Source: Streptomyces sp. SAI-127 (GTDB taxonomy: Bacteria > Actinomycetota > Actinomycetes > Streptomycetales > Streptomycetaceae). Taken from it: a stretch of 64,000 bases of DNA. The notes beneath the pieces are model-generated. The model saw nothing but the letters and a program-made list of their open reading frames with translations, made no database searches and had not been told where the DNA came from. The DNA is taken from contig NZ_JARXYJ010000001.1 in the NCBI RefSeq assembly GCF_029894425.1, positions 9,010,501 to 9,074,500 on the forward strand, read 5' to 3'. Positions 47,000 to 55,034 of this stretch are shown piece by piece; within the stretch, counting starts at the first letter, position 1, and every line of letters starts with the position of its first letter. A program made the position numbers and the translations under genes.

Positions 47000-48475
47000 C
47001 TAGGCCCCGGTCAAATTCAGCACGGAAGACCCTTCCAAATTTCTCAGAAAATCCCTCATCTGACTAGTCGAGAATATTCGCGTATTGGCGCGCATGAGGA
47101 TCTCGGCACGGTGAGTGCGGCAGTCAATTGAAAAAAAGAGATTCATGTCCTCTCGATGCAAGCCTGCCCCGACGTCGATCCGGGTCTCCCCAGTCAAGCG
47201 TTCGACATCCTGAGGCGCCGCGACCTTCAGCGCGCCTCTTTCTCGCGTCGATGGACCTGACTCCCGGGACAATTTCGTGTTCACGGCACAAGAGAGATCC
47301 GGATTGAATCCCAAACTCCCCGACACACTGGAGAGCAAGGAAGGGAGGCGAGTCGGGTTGTACTGTCCGTAGAAGCTGCCGCTGAGAGTCGTTTGATCAA
47401 TGTCTCGTGCCACTTCGAGGAGCGTTCTACCAGCCACTTCCACATAGAGGGGGAAGTCCTGGACCAGGGGACCGGAAAGCTTGGCCCAATTCCGGCCGTA
47501 GCGATTGTGAGTGAAGACAAGAAACCCGACCCCAGCGTTTCCGTTTATTGCAGAAAGAAGCGTGGCAGTGAGCCCGATAAACACTGCGCCAACACCCACC
47601 TTCGCCCTCTGCGCCAGAGCACGGCAGGTCGCAGCGAGTGCTGCAGAATCCATGCTGATCTCCCTGAAAGGCGCACCGTCTGGTTTACCTTCTGCCGCCG
47701 GGAGAGAATTTTCAGGGAATCGTGATATTTGCTTACCCCAGTATTCAAGTGACCTTTCGGAACATCTGACCCCTTGCGCACCCTGTTCGAATTCGAGCCT
47801 TTCGTGGACCTGGGTCGGAAAGCTTGAGAGCAGGTCGAAAATCCCGTCTCGGAGCGAGCCCATGATTGATGTCAAGTCGTCGACGATGCGACCCGCTCCC
47901 CAGGCGTCGGTCGCCATGTGAAACGCACAAAGAACGAGCATAACTGGTCTTTGCTCTTCAGTGATCAGGGCGACTCGCAGCGAGACCTCCGGCGCGGTGA
48001 ACGGAGCGGCGCAGAGCCTCTCCTTCACTGCACGAGCGACGTCACGGCAATCCGCGCCTGCTGCTTCGTACTCCTCGACCGTCAACTCTCCTCGGTCGGC
48101 AACGACTTGGCGCGGTCTGCCACGCTCATCGAGATGGAATCGAGTCCGGAGCGCTTCGTGTCGGTGCATCAGTGCTGATATCGCCCTGAGTGTGGAGCCG
48201 AGAGGAAGCCCGGACGGAACTGGAACAATCCGCCCCAGATTCATGCGTTCGATGTTCGGGGCGGTGAGAACGATCCCTCTCCAAAGCCATTCTTGAGACC
48301 ACGTTAACGGGTAAGTACCGTGTCCGCTGCCGGAGAACTGCACAGTGTGAATGGTTGACGGTCCGGCCAGGATGGGTTCGAATGCTGGCAGGTTGCGCAA
48401 ATCACCCTCCATTTCTATTGCGGTTGAGACCGGGCGGGGCCTACTGGTTCGGGGCGACTTCTCCGCTTCCCTCAC
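47000..48475 (-). CDS. Free-standing condensation-domain-like protein 1
   Basis: A 491-aa protein with the NRPS condensation (C) domain plan: PLTWSQEWLWRGI near residue 57, MHRHEALRTRF at 103-113, and the active-site region CAFHMATDAWG. Here the HHxxxDG motif reads F185-H186-M-A-T-D190-A, keeping the second His and the Asp but losing the first His and the Gly. It is unlinked to any adenylation or carrier domain, so it may condense or transfer carrier-bound groups in trans. Base composition is visibly less GC-rich than the flanks. The start is uncertain (GTG 48475 or ATG 48412); neither has a good ribosome site. Confidence 0.75.
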   Translation of the reverse strand: MREAEKSPRTSRPRPVSTAIEMEGDLRNLPAFEPILAGPSTIHTVQFSGSGHGTYPLTWSQEWLWRGIVLTAPNIERMNLGRIVPVPSGLPLGSTLRAISALMHRHEALRTRFHLDERGRPRQVVADRGELTVEEYEAAGADCRDVARAVKERLCAAPFTAPEVSLRVALITEEQRPVMLVLCAFHMATDAWGAGRIVDDLTSIMGSLRDGIFDLLSSFPTQVHERLEFEQGAQGVRCSERSLEYWGKQISRFPENSLPAAEGKPDGAPFREISMDSAALAATCRALAQRAKVGVGAVFIGLTATLLSAINGNAGVGFLVFTHNRYGRNWAKLSGPLVQDFPLYVEVAGRTLLEVARDIDQTTLSGSFYGQYNPTRLPSLLSSVSGSLGFNPDLSCAVNTKLSRESGPSTRERGALKVAAPQDVERLTGETRIDVGAGLHREDMNLFFSIDCRTHRAEILMRANTRIFSTSQMRDFLRNLEGSSVLNLTGA

Positions 48476-48959
48476 TTGTCGTGCGCCTCACTCCTCGCGG
48501 AGCGGAGCCGGCCGTCAACAGTCCAACCATTCTGGCTGTTGGACTCGGGAGTTAGTTCTCAGGCCGACGTCCCGCAAGGAGAGCCAGCGTGTTGATGGGG
48601 CTGACAAAACAGCCGTGCCACATAGAGACATTGTTGGGAATTGAAGCACTTAACCTGGCAGCAGGTGGCCAACCGTAGTCTGGGGGATCAACCAGCCGTC
48701 AAGGGGACCGACGGTCCAAAAGGAAGCCTTTACTATTGGCTATGAAAGCATTTGCTATCGCTCTTCGGCGATAGGTTGACACGTCGAGTGAGCCTCCACA
48801 CGATAGTGAGTGCTTCAACCTCGCCTCGTCACAGTCGCTTGGACGCCATAACGCAGTCGACGTCACGCCAACCGTGCCGCGCCGCGGGTTCAGCTCCGCA
48901 TGGCCGTGATCAACCGGTTGTGCGCGGTCAGAGAGCCGTTCGCAGCACCTGAACCACAC

Positions 48960-49081
48960 TGTCGGCGACGGGACGGTGGCCGACGTGCCGCCGCGATGCA
49001 CGAGCGCTTCAAGCAGGCACGGCTGGCGTACTGGAGGCGCCCACCGCCCAGGTGTCCAGGTGGCTCCAGGAGCGCGAGTAG
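48960..49081 (+). pseudogene. Decayed C-terminal fragment of an unknown protein
   Basis: One frame reads RRAAAMHERFKQARLAY with GC-rich third positions; a second frame then continues LEAPTAQVSRWLQERE to a TAG at 49079-49081. Joining them needs one frameshift near 49030. The text looks like the helical end of a real protein, possibly from a mobile element, but I cannot name the family. Confidence 0.3.
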
Positions 49082-49474
49082 CGAAGAACTGTGCGATCCC
49101 TGCTCGCTTGGTGCACCGCATCAACTGCGGCAACCGGCCTCGGTCAAGACCAGCTCCGCCTTTGCGGCTGCCCGGCCGCGGCTCGTCCGCAAGACCCTTC
49201 AGCCGCACAACCGCGAACCGCGAGGCACTTGCGCACCCTCATCTCATTCACGCCCAAGCCAATGGCCTCTGGGCGCTTGACGCACCGTCCGTGCAGCCCA
49301 AGATGATCTGCGCGCGGTCGGCCGGCCCTCTGCTCTGCCTGCCGCCTGTAGCAACGATTCGAGGCGCTCCTCCGCAGAGAGGAGGATCTCGACAGCCCAT
49401 AGACCTCTATGCGACATGGAAACATTATTCGGACTTACAGGTTAAATCGCATCACGCTAACGGAGGAGCTCGGC

Positions 49475-49577
49475 GTGCGCAGCGCCTTCTGGGAACTGGA
49501 TCAGCGGTCTCGACCTCAGCTTCCTCGACTTGGTCATCGGCGGCCGCTCCGCCATCTGGATCGTCGAATGCCTTTGA
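49475..49577 (+). pseudogene. Small ORF with strong ribosome site and apparent frameshift
   Basis: AACGGAGG at 49459-49466 sits 8 bases before GTG 49475, which opens VRSAFWE. One base later the coding bias moves to another frame reading WISGLDLSFLDLVIGG, then RSAIWIVECL and a TGA at 49575-49577. If one base (for example C at 49496) is an insertion or sequencing error, the product is a hydrophobic peptide of about 33 residues ending in Cys-Leu. It lies 150 bp before the second condensation-like gene. The function is unknown. Confidence 0.3.
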
Positions 49578-49726
49578 ATTGGGGGGCAGATGACGGAGGT
49601 TTTCGGCCTTCGGATTTACCGAACTTTGGAATTCATCTGTCGAGGGCACAGTTGTCAGGCGCTTTCTGTCCGTGTTGGATGATCGTGACCAGCAGCTCAA
49701 CTGCGCACCCTCGGCAGGGAGTACCG

Positions 49727-51064
49727 GTGAGAAAAGTTCCGATTACCCTGGAAGGCCACCGCGACGCGAGCGCCCCTCTCACCTGGCCGCAGCGCAGAAC
49801 CTGGCGGGGTTCCAGACTCAAACACCGGCTCTGTCGCGTCATACCTCTTCCAGCAGGAGTCACTCTGGACCAGGTCCGCGGCGCGCTGCAATGGGCGTAC
49901 CAAGAGTTTGAGGCGCTACGGACCACGTTCCCGACCGATGCGGACGGGGTCCCGTGTCAGAAGGTTGAGGCCCGGGGGGAGATCGACATCTCCGTCCTGG
50001 AGAGCGGCGAGGACTGCGTCGAGGCTGACGTGGACGCGGTTGCCCAGGTGTTCCGGCGTGAGCTGCACGATCCCGCGGTCGATCCGCCCGTACTCTTCGC
50101 CGTGGTGGTGGTCGGCGAGCGTCCGGCGTACCTGGTTACTGCGGCTTCTCATCTCGCCCTGGACGCCTTGGGGTTCAGGGTCCTGCGAAACGCGCTGAAC
50201 GACTACCTTCTGCTGGGCGCGTGGAAACGTCCCAAAGGGTCCAGTCTGCAGCCGATCGACCGAGCACGCTACGAACAGTCGCCGACAGGGCAGGAGAAGA
50301 ATTCCGTCGCGCTCGCGTACTGGCAGAAAGTGCTGGCCGCGTGCCCGCACAGGGACGAACTGAGCCGGGCTGCGACGATGGATTCCCCGGCGGTCAGGGC
50401 GGCCGTGGCTGTCCTCGCCAAGCAGCGCAAAGTCAGTACGTCCATAGTTTACCTGGCAGCGGTGGCCGTGATTACGGGAGCGCTCACGAGGCGAAGTGCG
50501 GCATCATTTCGCGCGGCCGCCTCCAATCGTCGTGACGCGCGGGAGCGGTATTGCGTCGGTGAACTCGTGCAGTTCATGCCCGGGTTGATCGAAGAACTGG
50601 ATGCGCCCTTCACAGAAATCATCAAGGGTGCGTGGGAGGCGAGCATCCGGGGTTTCCGCTTCAGCCATTATGACGAGGAGGCACTGCAGGAGATATTCCG
50701 GGAACTGGACGGCGTTGAGCTCGACTTCGCGTACAACGACTCCCGGAGCGCTGGCCAGGATTCACCTGTAGAGAACTCCGGTGATGACCTGAACTGTATG
50801 GATGCCACGCGGATCGAGCCAGTGAGGGGAGCGTTCAGGACCGACAGCCGTTTTCTGTCGGTCATCGTCCGCGATGGGGCCGGGAAGGAAGGAGCGGTGC
50901 TCGGCGTGGTCGTGCACGACGCCTACTTCCTTGAGATCCGTGTCGAGCAGGTTCTTCTCGCCCTCGAAGCTCTGATCGTGGGTGCGGCACGGGGTGAAGC
51001 GGAGCCGGCCGAGCACCCGCTGCGGTTCACGAGGGCTTTCCTCGGGGAGCGCACAGACCGCTGA
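49727..51064 (+). CDS. Free-standing condensation-domain-like protein 2
   Basis: A 445-aa paralogue of the protein at 47000-48475. Shared landmarks are APLTWPQRRTWRGS near the N-terminus, EFEALRTTF at 61-69, and the active-site region AASHLALDALG, where HHxxxDG reads S141-H142-L-A-L-D146-A. The catalytic second His and the Asp survive; the first His and Gly do not. The GTG at 49727 follows AGGGAG at good spacing and aligns with the start of the shared region. No carrier or adenylation domain is attached. It probably works with the downstream cluster, but its activity (condensation, epimerisation or acyl transfer) is unproven. A hairpin follows the stop. Confidence 0.78.
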   Translation: MRKVPITLEGHRDASAPLTWPQRRTWRGSRLKHRLCRVIPLPAGVTLDQVRGALQWAYQEFEALRTTFPTDADGVPCQKVEARGEIDISVLESGEDCVEADVDAVAQVFRRELHDPAVDPPVLFAVVVVGERPAYLVTAASHLALDALGFRVLRNALNDYLLLGAWKRPKGSSLQPIDRARYEQSPTGQEKNSVALAYWQKVLAACPHRDELSRAATMDSPAVRAAVAVLAKQRKVSTSIVYLAAVAVITGALTRRSAASFRAAASNRRDARERYCVGELVQFMPGLIEELDAPFTEIIKGAWEASIRGFRFSHYDEEALQEIFRELDGVELDFAYNDSRSAGQDSPVENSGDDLNCMDATRIEPVRGAFRTDSRFLSVIVRDGAGKEGAVLGVVVHDAYFLEIRVEQVLLALEALIVGAARGEAEPAEHPLRFTRAFLGERTDR

Positions 51065-51082
51065 TCGACTCGTCGCGTGACA

Positions 51083-51121
51083 GGTTCCTTGGAGATGAGA
51101 GCCTCCCACCCCCAAGGAACC
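51083..51121. terminator. Bidirectional terminator between convergent genes
   Basis: Perfect 10-bp stem GGTTCCTTGG / CCAAGGAACC with a 19-base loop, placed between the stop of the plus-strand condensation-like gene and the stop of the minus-strand DAHP synthase gene. It can serve both directions. Confidence 0.75.
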
Positions 51122-51126
51122 CGAGG

Positions 51127-52209
51127 TCAGCTACGGTCTGCGCGTCGGCGGCGCACGGCCTCCGCCAGCTCAGCGAGCAGTTGTTCGGTCTCGTCCCAAC
51201 CGACACAGGCGTCGGTGACGCTCTGTCCGTAGGCGAGCGTCTCCAGCGGTCCCGGGTCCTGCCGACCCTCGGTGAGGAAGCTCTCCACCATCAGGCCGGC
51301 GATCCCAGGTTCCCCTGCGGCGATGCGCGCGGCGACGTCCCGCACGACTGCCGCCTGGCGGACATGGTCCTTGCCGCTGTTTGCGTGGCTCGCGTCGATG
51401 ACCAGACGGGGTTCCAGCTTGGACTTGACCAACAGGGCGATCGCGTCGCGGACGCCCTCCGGGCCGTAGTTCGGACCGCCTCGTCCGCCGCGCAGGATGA
51501 TGTGGCCGTCCGGGTTTCCGCTGGTGGAAACGATGGAGGCACGGCCCTCGTCGTCAATGCCGAAGAAGACGTGGTCGCTGGCCGAGGCTCGGCAACCGTC
51601 GATGGCCGGCATCACGTCCCCGTCCGTCGCATTCTTGAATCCGACGGGCATCGACAGTCCCGAGGCGAGCTGACGGTGCACCTGGCTCTCCGGCGTGCGT
51701 GCGCCGATGGCGCCCCATGTCACCGCGTCGGAGATGAACTGCGGGCTGGTCGGCTCCAGGAACTCGCAACCGACGGGCAACCCCGTGTCGAGCACGTCGA
51801 GCAGGACTTGACGTGCCAGACGCAGCCCCAGTTGTACGTCGTGCGTGCCGTCCAGGTGCGGATCGTTGATCAGCCCCTTCCAACCGACGGTCGTACGAGG
51901 CTTCTCGAAGTACACCCTCATCACCACGCACAGCTCGTCACTGAGCGGGGCGACCGCCGCAGCCAGCCGGTGTGCGTAGTCCCTGGCCGCAGCCGGGTCG
52001 TGAACCGAGCAGGGGCCGACGACCAAAAGCAGCCGATCGTCTTCGCCGGTCAGCACTTTCCTGACGGCGTGGCGACTGCTCTCCACCAGGGTTGCGCGGG
52101 TCGGCCCCAGCGGAAGCTCATCGCGCAGGACGGCGGGAGCGACGAGGGGCTGGAAGCCGGTGACACGAAGGTCGTTGGTCTGGGGTGAGACGCCGGTCGG
52201 TGTTGTCAT
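51127..52209 (-). CDS. DAHP synthase, type I (AroFGH-like)
   Basis: A 360-aa 3-deoxy-7-phosphoheptulonate synthase that condenses PEP and erythrose 4-phosphate, the first step of the shikimate pathway. Motifs of the AroFGH (type I-alpha) family are LLLVVGPCSVHDP, RVYFEKPRTTVGWKGLINDP, LPVGCEFLEPTSPQ, GARTPESQVHRQLASGLSMP and VIDASHANSGKD. Streptomyces primary metabolism normally relies on a class II enzyme, so this copy is likely pathway-linked. The gene has its own leader with an aromatic attenuator (52294-52414). It follows the cluster operon on the same strand, 232 bp after the kinase gene. Confidence 0.95.
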   Translation of the reverse strand: MTTPTGVSPQTNDLRVTGFQPLVAPAVLRDELPLGPTRATLVESSRHAVRKVLTGEDDRLLLVVGPCSVHDPAAARDYAHRLAAAVAPLSDELCVVMRVYFEKPRTTVGWKGLINDPHLDGTHDVQLGLRLARQVLLDVLDTGLPVGCEFLEPTSPQFISDAVTWGAIGARTPESQVHRQLASGLSMPVGFKNATDGDVMPAIDGCRASASDHVFFGIDDEGRASIVSTSGNPDGHIILRGGRGGPNYGPEGVRDAIALLVKSKLEPRLVIDASHANSGKDHVRQAAVVRDVAARIAAGEPGIAGLMVESFLTEGRQDPGPLETLAYGQSVTDACVGWDETEQLLAELAEAVRRRRADRS

Positions 52210-52293
52210 GGAGGAGGATCCCGTCCCTTTTCACAAGGCGGTCCGGTTCCGTCCGTGTCTTCCACACCCGGGCCGGCCCGCCGTAACGACGAA

Positions 52294-52318
52294 GGGCAGA
52301 GACGGATCGTCTCTGCCC
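52294..52318 (-). terminator. Attenuator terminator hairpin
   Basis: Perfect 11-bp stem GGGCAGAGACG / CGTCTCTGCCC with a 3-base loop, between the leader peptide and the DAHP synthase start (about 85 bases upstream of it). A short U-containing stretch (TTCGTCGTT) follows in the transcript. It is the default stop signal of the attenuator. Confidence 0.85.
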
Positions 52319-52322
52319 TGCA

Positions 52323-52378
52323 GGCTCCGGGTGAAAGGTCGGTCAGCGCACGTGACCCCTGGCTCCACCCGGAGCCAG
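52323..52378 (-). promoter_or_regulatory. Competing RNA helices of the attenuator
   Basis: In transcript order, CUGGCUCC and GGAGCCAG (52378-52359) form a local 8-bp hairpin with loop GGGU. The distal element ACCCGGAGCC (52332-52323) is a perfect 10-bp complement of GGCUCCGGGU (52376-52367), the 5' arm plus loop. The two helices exclude each other. The distal helix ends 4 bases before the terminator stem, so the choice can decide terminator formation. Confidence 0.7.
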
Positions 52379-52414
52379 CGGAAAGCGCCAATACCAACGA
52401 TTCGCCATGGACAT
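52343..52414 (-). CDS. Aromatic leader peptide of the DAHP synthase attenuator
   Basis: A 23-codon ORF starting ATG TCC ATG (or 21 codons from the second ATG at 52408). From the second Met it reads MANRWYWRFPLAPGG and ends RGHVR-stop. Five consecutive codons give Trp-Tyr-Trp-Arg-Phe (TGG TAT TGG CGC TTT), with TAT and TTT rare in Streptomyces. The local hairpin begins two codons after Phe, so stalling there would change folding. A TAGCCT -10-like hexamer at 52426-52421 lies 6 bases before the first ATG, which suggests leaderless translation, as known for streptomycete trp leader transcripts. No ribosome-binding site is visible. Confidence 0.75.
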   Translation of the reverse strand: MSMANRWYWRFPLAPGGARGHVR

Positions 52415-52420
52415 GCACGT

Positions 52421-52426
52421 AGGCTA
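52421..52426 (-). promoter_or_regulatory. Putative -10 element of the DAHP synthase leader
   Basis: TAGCCT on the minus strand matches the TAnnnT core and stands 6 bases before the leader ATG, so transcription would start at or next to that codon. No good -35 is seen. Confidence 0.45.
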
Positions 52427-52441
52427 GCACGTCACTGCGGC

Positions 52442-53425
52442 CTACATGTACTGCGCCGCCTCCGCGGCCAGCCGACACCACCAGGCGAACTCGTCGGTGC
52501 GGCCTGTCGATTGGAGGTCCAGAGCAATGCGCCACCCCCGCAGGAGCAGCCCGCAGAACGCGGTCATCGCCGCGTGCCGGTGGTGCAGAGCGGGGTCGAG
52601 CGCCGACACGTCCGTGTACAGGTCGACCACCTGCTGCGGGCCAAGGCTCAGACAGCCCGAATTGACCGCGATGAACCAGCCGAGCTCCACACAGGCCGGG
52701 CCGCGGACCGCCAGCGCCCAGTCGATGAGCCACAGCACGCCCGATCGGTCGAGCCCCATGTTGTCCAGCTTGAGATCACCGTGCAGAGAGGTCGTCGGCA
52801 GTACTGCCAGGGCGGGGGCGAGGACGGCGGCGTCGGCGCGGACAGCCTCGACGAGATCGCGTACGTCGCGGGGAGCTCGACGGGCGAACAGTTCCCATCC
52901 CGTCCGGACCTGCTGGGCCAGGCCGTTCATGTCATGCCCCCCGCGCAACGCGCGGATTCCCCGAGTCAACAACAGCAGTCGGTCTTCGAGACTGCACCAG
53001 TAGTGGGCGGGGGCCTCGTACTGCTCCGCGTGCAGGGCCGCCATGCCAGTGATCACGCCTTCGAGGGCCGGCCTGTCGAGAACGCGGAGATCCATGCGAT
53101 CGGAGATGTCCCGCATCAAGGTGTAGAAGTGCCGTCCCGCTCGCACGCCGTCCACTGCCGCGGAACGGACGCGCTCACCGAGCAGCAGTCCGACTTTGGC
53201 CAATCCGCACTCGCGCCCGTGGACGTCGGCCGTGGCCTTCATGATCCAGTCGTCTCTGCGGCAGGTGCGCTTGAGCACCCAGGATCGGCCGGCGCCGTCC
53301 CGGCCCGCGAGCAGCGTCGCGCCGGAGAAGCCGCCGTGGGACAGCGGCCGCCAGTCGACGCCGCTCAGGCCATGTCGCGACAGCAGGGCGGGGACCGGCT
53401 CGTTCCGGTCACGGAGTTGGGCCAC
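52442..53425 (-). CDS. Aminoglycoside-phosphotransferase (APH)-fold kinase
   Basis: A 327-aa small-molecule kinase. Motifs include HGGFSGATLL (Gly-rich loop), the Lys in WVLKRT, the catalytic loop HGDLKLDN (HGD at residues 215-217) and the metal site LIDWALA (IDW at 234-236). The fold phosphorylates hydroxyl groups of antibiotics, sugars, choline or homoserine. In this cluster it may modify an intermediate or give self-resistance. The GTG start shares one base with the stop of the cupin-like gene (TAGTG), so translation is coupled. It is the last gene before the attenuated DAHP synthase. Confidence 0.82.
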   Translation of the reverse strand: MAQLRDRNEPVPALLSRHGLSGVDWRPLSHGGFSGATLLAGRDGAGRSWVLKRTCRRDDWIMKATADVHGRECGLAKVGLLLGERVRSAAVDGVRAGRHFYTLMRDISDRMDLRVLDRPALEGVITGMAALHAEQYEAPAHYWCSLEDRLLLLTRGIRALRGGHDMNGLAQQVRTGWELFARRAPRDVRDLVEAVRADAAVLAPALAVLPTTSLHGDLKLDNMGLDRSGVLWLIDWALAVRGPACVELGWFIAVNSGCLSLGPQQVVDLYTDVSALDPALHHRHAAMTAFCGLLLRGWRIALDLQSTGRTDEFAWWCRLAAEAAQYM

Positions 53426-54180
53426 TAGCCGAGAAGCCCCCTGCTCCGGAGATCCGCGACGCAGCCTGTCAACTCGTCCCTGGTGAGCTGCTTGGCGCGA
53501 ATGCGCGTCTGGTCCTCGTCGCGTCGGCCGAAGCGCCAGTAGAGCCCGCCCTGGTCGAGGTTGGCGACGAACGCGACGTCCTTTTCCGCCGGCCCGCGCA
53601 GGATCAGGGAGACCGTATCGGCATGGACCAGGGTGGCGTGTACGGCCTCGTGGTGCAGCGTGTAGCTGTCACCCGCCTTCATCTCATACTCCAGCGTCGG
53701 CCGGATCCGGGCCAGGTCAAGTCCCGAGGACGAGTCTGGATGCTCGGGGTCCATGTGGTGGCGGGCTGCCTCGGACCGGGCAGGCCGGGGAGAGTCGTAC
53801 AGGACATGCCGGTAATGCCCCTGGAGGAGCCTGGAGGTGAACGAGAATCGGTGCTGGTGGGCGCGTTCGAATTCGGTGGTGCGCCAGATGTGCAGACGGA
53901 TACGGAAGTTCCGGTCGCCGCCGTCGTAGATGACGATCTTGTCGAACGGGCGGTGCCTCTCGCACATGGACAGCAGGGTGTCGTCCTCGGCCGTCCGTGT
54001 CAGGAGGGTCCTGAGCAGTTGGGGGTCGTCGGCGATACGCTCCAGCAGCGCGTCGGCACGATCCCCGGAGGCACGCAAATCCCCCCAGTCGAAGGGTTCC
54101 TGGTCGTCGAGCAATGCGACGGGCTGCCGCTGTGGGGCCGTGTCGCTCTTCCGCGCAGAGGTGTCGGACACGAGGTTCAT
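53425..54180 (-). CDS. Cupin-like protein of unknown function
   Basis: A 251-aa protein. The middle contains IRLHIWRTTEFERAHQHRFSF and SYTLHHEAVHATLVHADT, two His-rich beta stretches that look like the metal motifs of a cupin or cysteine-dioxygenase-like barrel. An N-terminal helical part (about 1-80) and a polar C-terminus flank it. It might be a metal-dependent oxygenase or isomerase, but I cannot assign a family firmly. It overlaps the sulfotransferase-like gene by 4 bp (ATGA) and the kinase gene by 1 bp, so it is a committed cluster member. Confidence 0.6.
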   Translation of the reverse strand: MNLVSDTSARKSDTAPQRQPVALLDDQEPFDWGDLRASGDRADALLERIADDPQLLRTLLTRTAEDDTLLSMCERHRPFDKIVIYDGGDRNFRIRLHIWRTTEFERAHQHRFSFTSRLLQGHYRHVLYDSPRPARSEAARHHMDPEHPDSSSGLDLARIRPTLEYEMKAGDSYTLHHEAVHATLVHADTVSLILRGPAEKDVAFVANLDQGGLYWRFGRRDEDQTRIRAKQLTRDELTGCVADLRSRGLLG

Positions 54181-55034
54181 GCTGGTCCTCCAAGGTCATC
54201 TGTGGACTGCGCCGCGAAGCGCTCGTACGGGCCGATGAGTTCGGCCACCTGGTGGGGCACCCCCTTTCGTGCTTGGTCCGCCTGCGGAGCGCGAAAGGTG
54301 AACGTCGCGGCGCGGCGCACGCCGTCGAGGGCTCCGGGCGCGCGGAACAGCTCCGGTTCGGGCTCCCGGATGATCGACGCGTCGAGTGCGTCGGGATCGG
54401 TGGGCCAGTGGACGGCGGCAGGCGTGTAGGCGAGGCCGTGCCGGGCGAACAGCACCGGCAGGACGTCCTCGGGCTTCCTCTCCGCCAGGGCGTCGGCTGC
54501 GAACGCGGTGACGCGCAGGCCGCTGTCGCGGGCCCGTCGGTGAAGGGCGAGGGTGTGCCGGAACGCCGCGACGAAGACCTCTGTGTCGATGCCGCCGAAT
54601 GTGCCGTTCGCTCGGTACAGCTGCAGCCAGGACAGGTACATGTCAGCGGGATGCCTGAGCGTCACGATCACGCTGAGGCGAGAGGGACGCTCCAGGCCGC
54701 TGAGCACGGCGACCGGGTCGAACAGGGACTCGGCCAGGAGGAAGGGTCCGAGGGTTTCCTTCAGCACCACCGGTCCGGGACCGGAGGGGAGGACGAACCG
54801 GGAGTCCTCCCCGATCAGCGTGTGCCGGACGATTCGTTTGAACGGCTGGAAGTAGGCACGGTGTCCGGTGGCGGCGGTCGCGCGCAGCACGGCGGTGGTC
54901 CCGGACCGGCACGGGCCGACGACGAGGGCAATCTCGGATGGTTCCCGCTCCCTGGGCAGGTTGACGCGGGCGCGTATCTCCTCCTCGCCAACGGTGTCGG
55001 GGAAGGTCCGGGGAGAGGCGGCGGGCTGGATCAC
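54177..55034 (-). CDS. Sulfotransferase-like P-loop protein
   Basis: A 285-aa protein with a 5'-PSB-like loop GPCRSGTTAVLRA at residues 40-52, where PAPS-dependent sulfotransferases bind the 5'-phosphosulfate. The segment LSVIVTLRHPADMYLSWLQLY matches the 3'-phosphate-binding region (RxPxxxxxS pattern) of the family. It could sulfate a hydroxyl of the product, or a precursor. The GTG at 55034 overlaps the stop of the HprK-like gene as GTGA; the longer frame was rejected. Supply genes for PAPS are not in the window. Confidence 0.72.
   Translation of the reverse strand: MIQPAASPRTFPDTVGEEEIRARVNLPREREPSEIALVVGPCRSGTTAVLRATAATGHRAYFQPFKRIVRHTLIGEDSRFVLPSGPGPVVLKETLGPFLLAESLFDPVAVLSGLERPSRLSVIVTLRHPADMYLSWLQLYRANGTFGGIDTEVFVAAFRHTLALHRRARDSGLRVTAFAADALAERKPEDVLPVLFARHGLAYTPAAVHWPTDPDALDASIIREPEPELFRAPGALDGVRRAATFTFRAPQADQARKGVPHQVAELIGPYERFAAQSTDDLGGPA

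Larger units (their letters stand above)
48476..49726. other. 1.25-kb region without an intact gene; decayed coding traces
   Basis: No convincing complete gene is present between the two condensation-like genes. The DNA is patchy in composition. Two stretches show streptomycete third-position bias on the plus strand and are listed separately (48960-49081 and 49475-49577). The remaining long frames on both strands have random-looking composition. It must also contain the promoters for the two divergent condensation-like genes. Confidence 0.6.

Noticed and set aside
48699..49208. A 169-codon minus-strand frame in the gap between the condensation-like genes
   Set aside because: Random composition, no ribosome site and no third-position bias.
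49409..49726. N-terminal extension of the second condensation-like protein from an earlier ATG
   Set aside because: Codon bias is absent over most of it, while the GTG at 49727 has a good ribosome site and aligns with the start of the paralogue's shared region.
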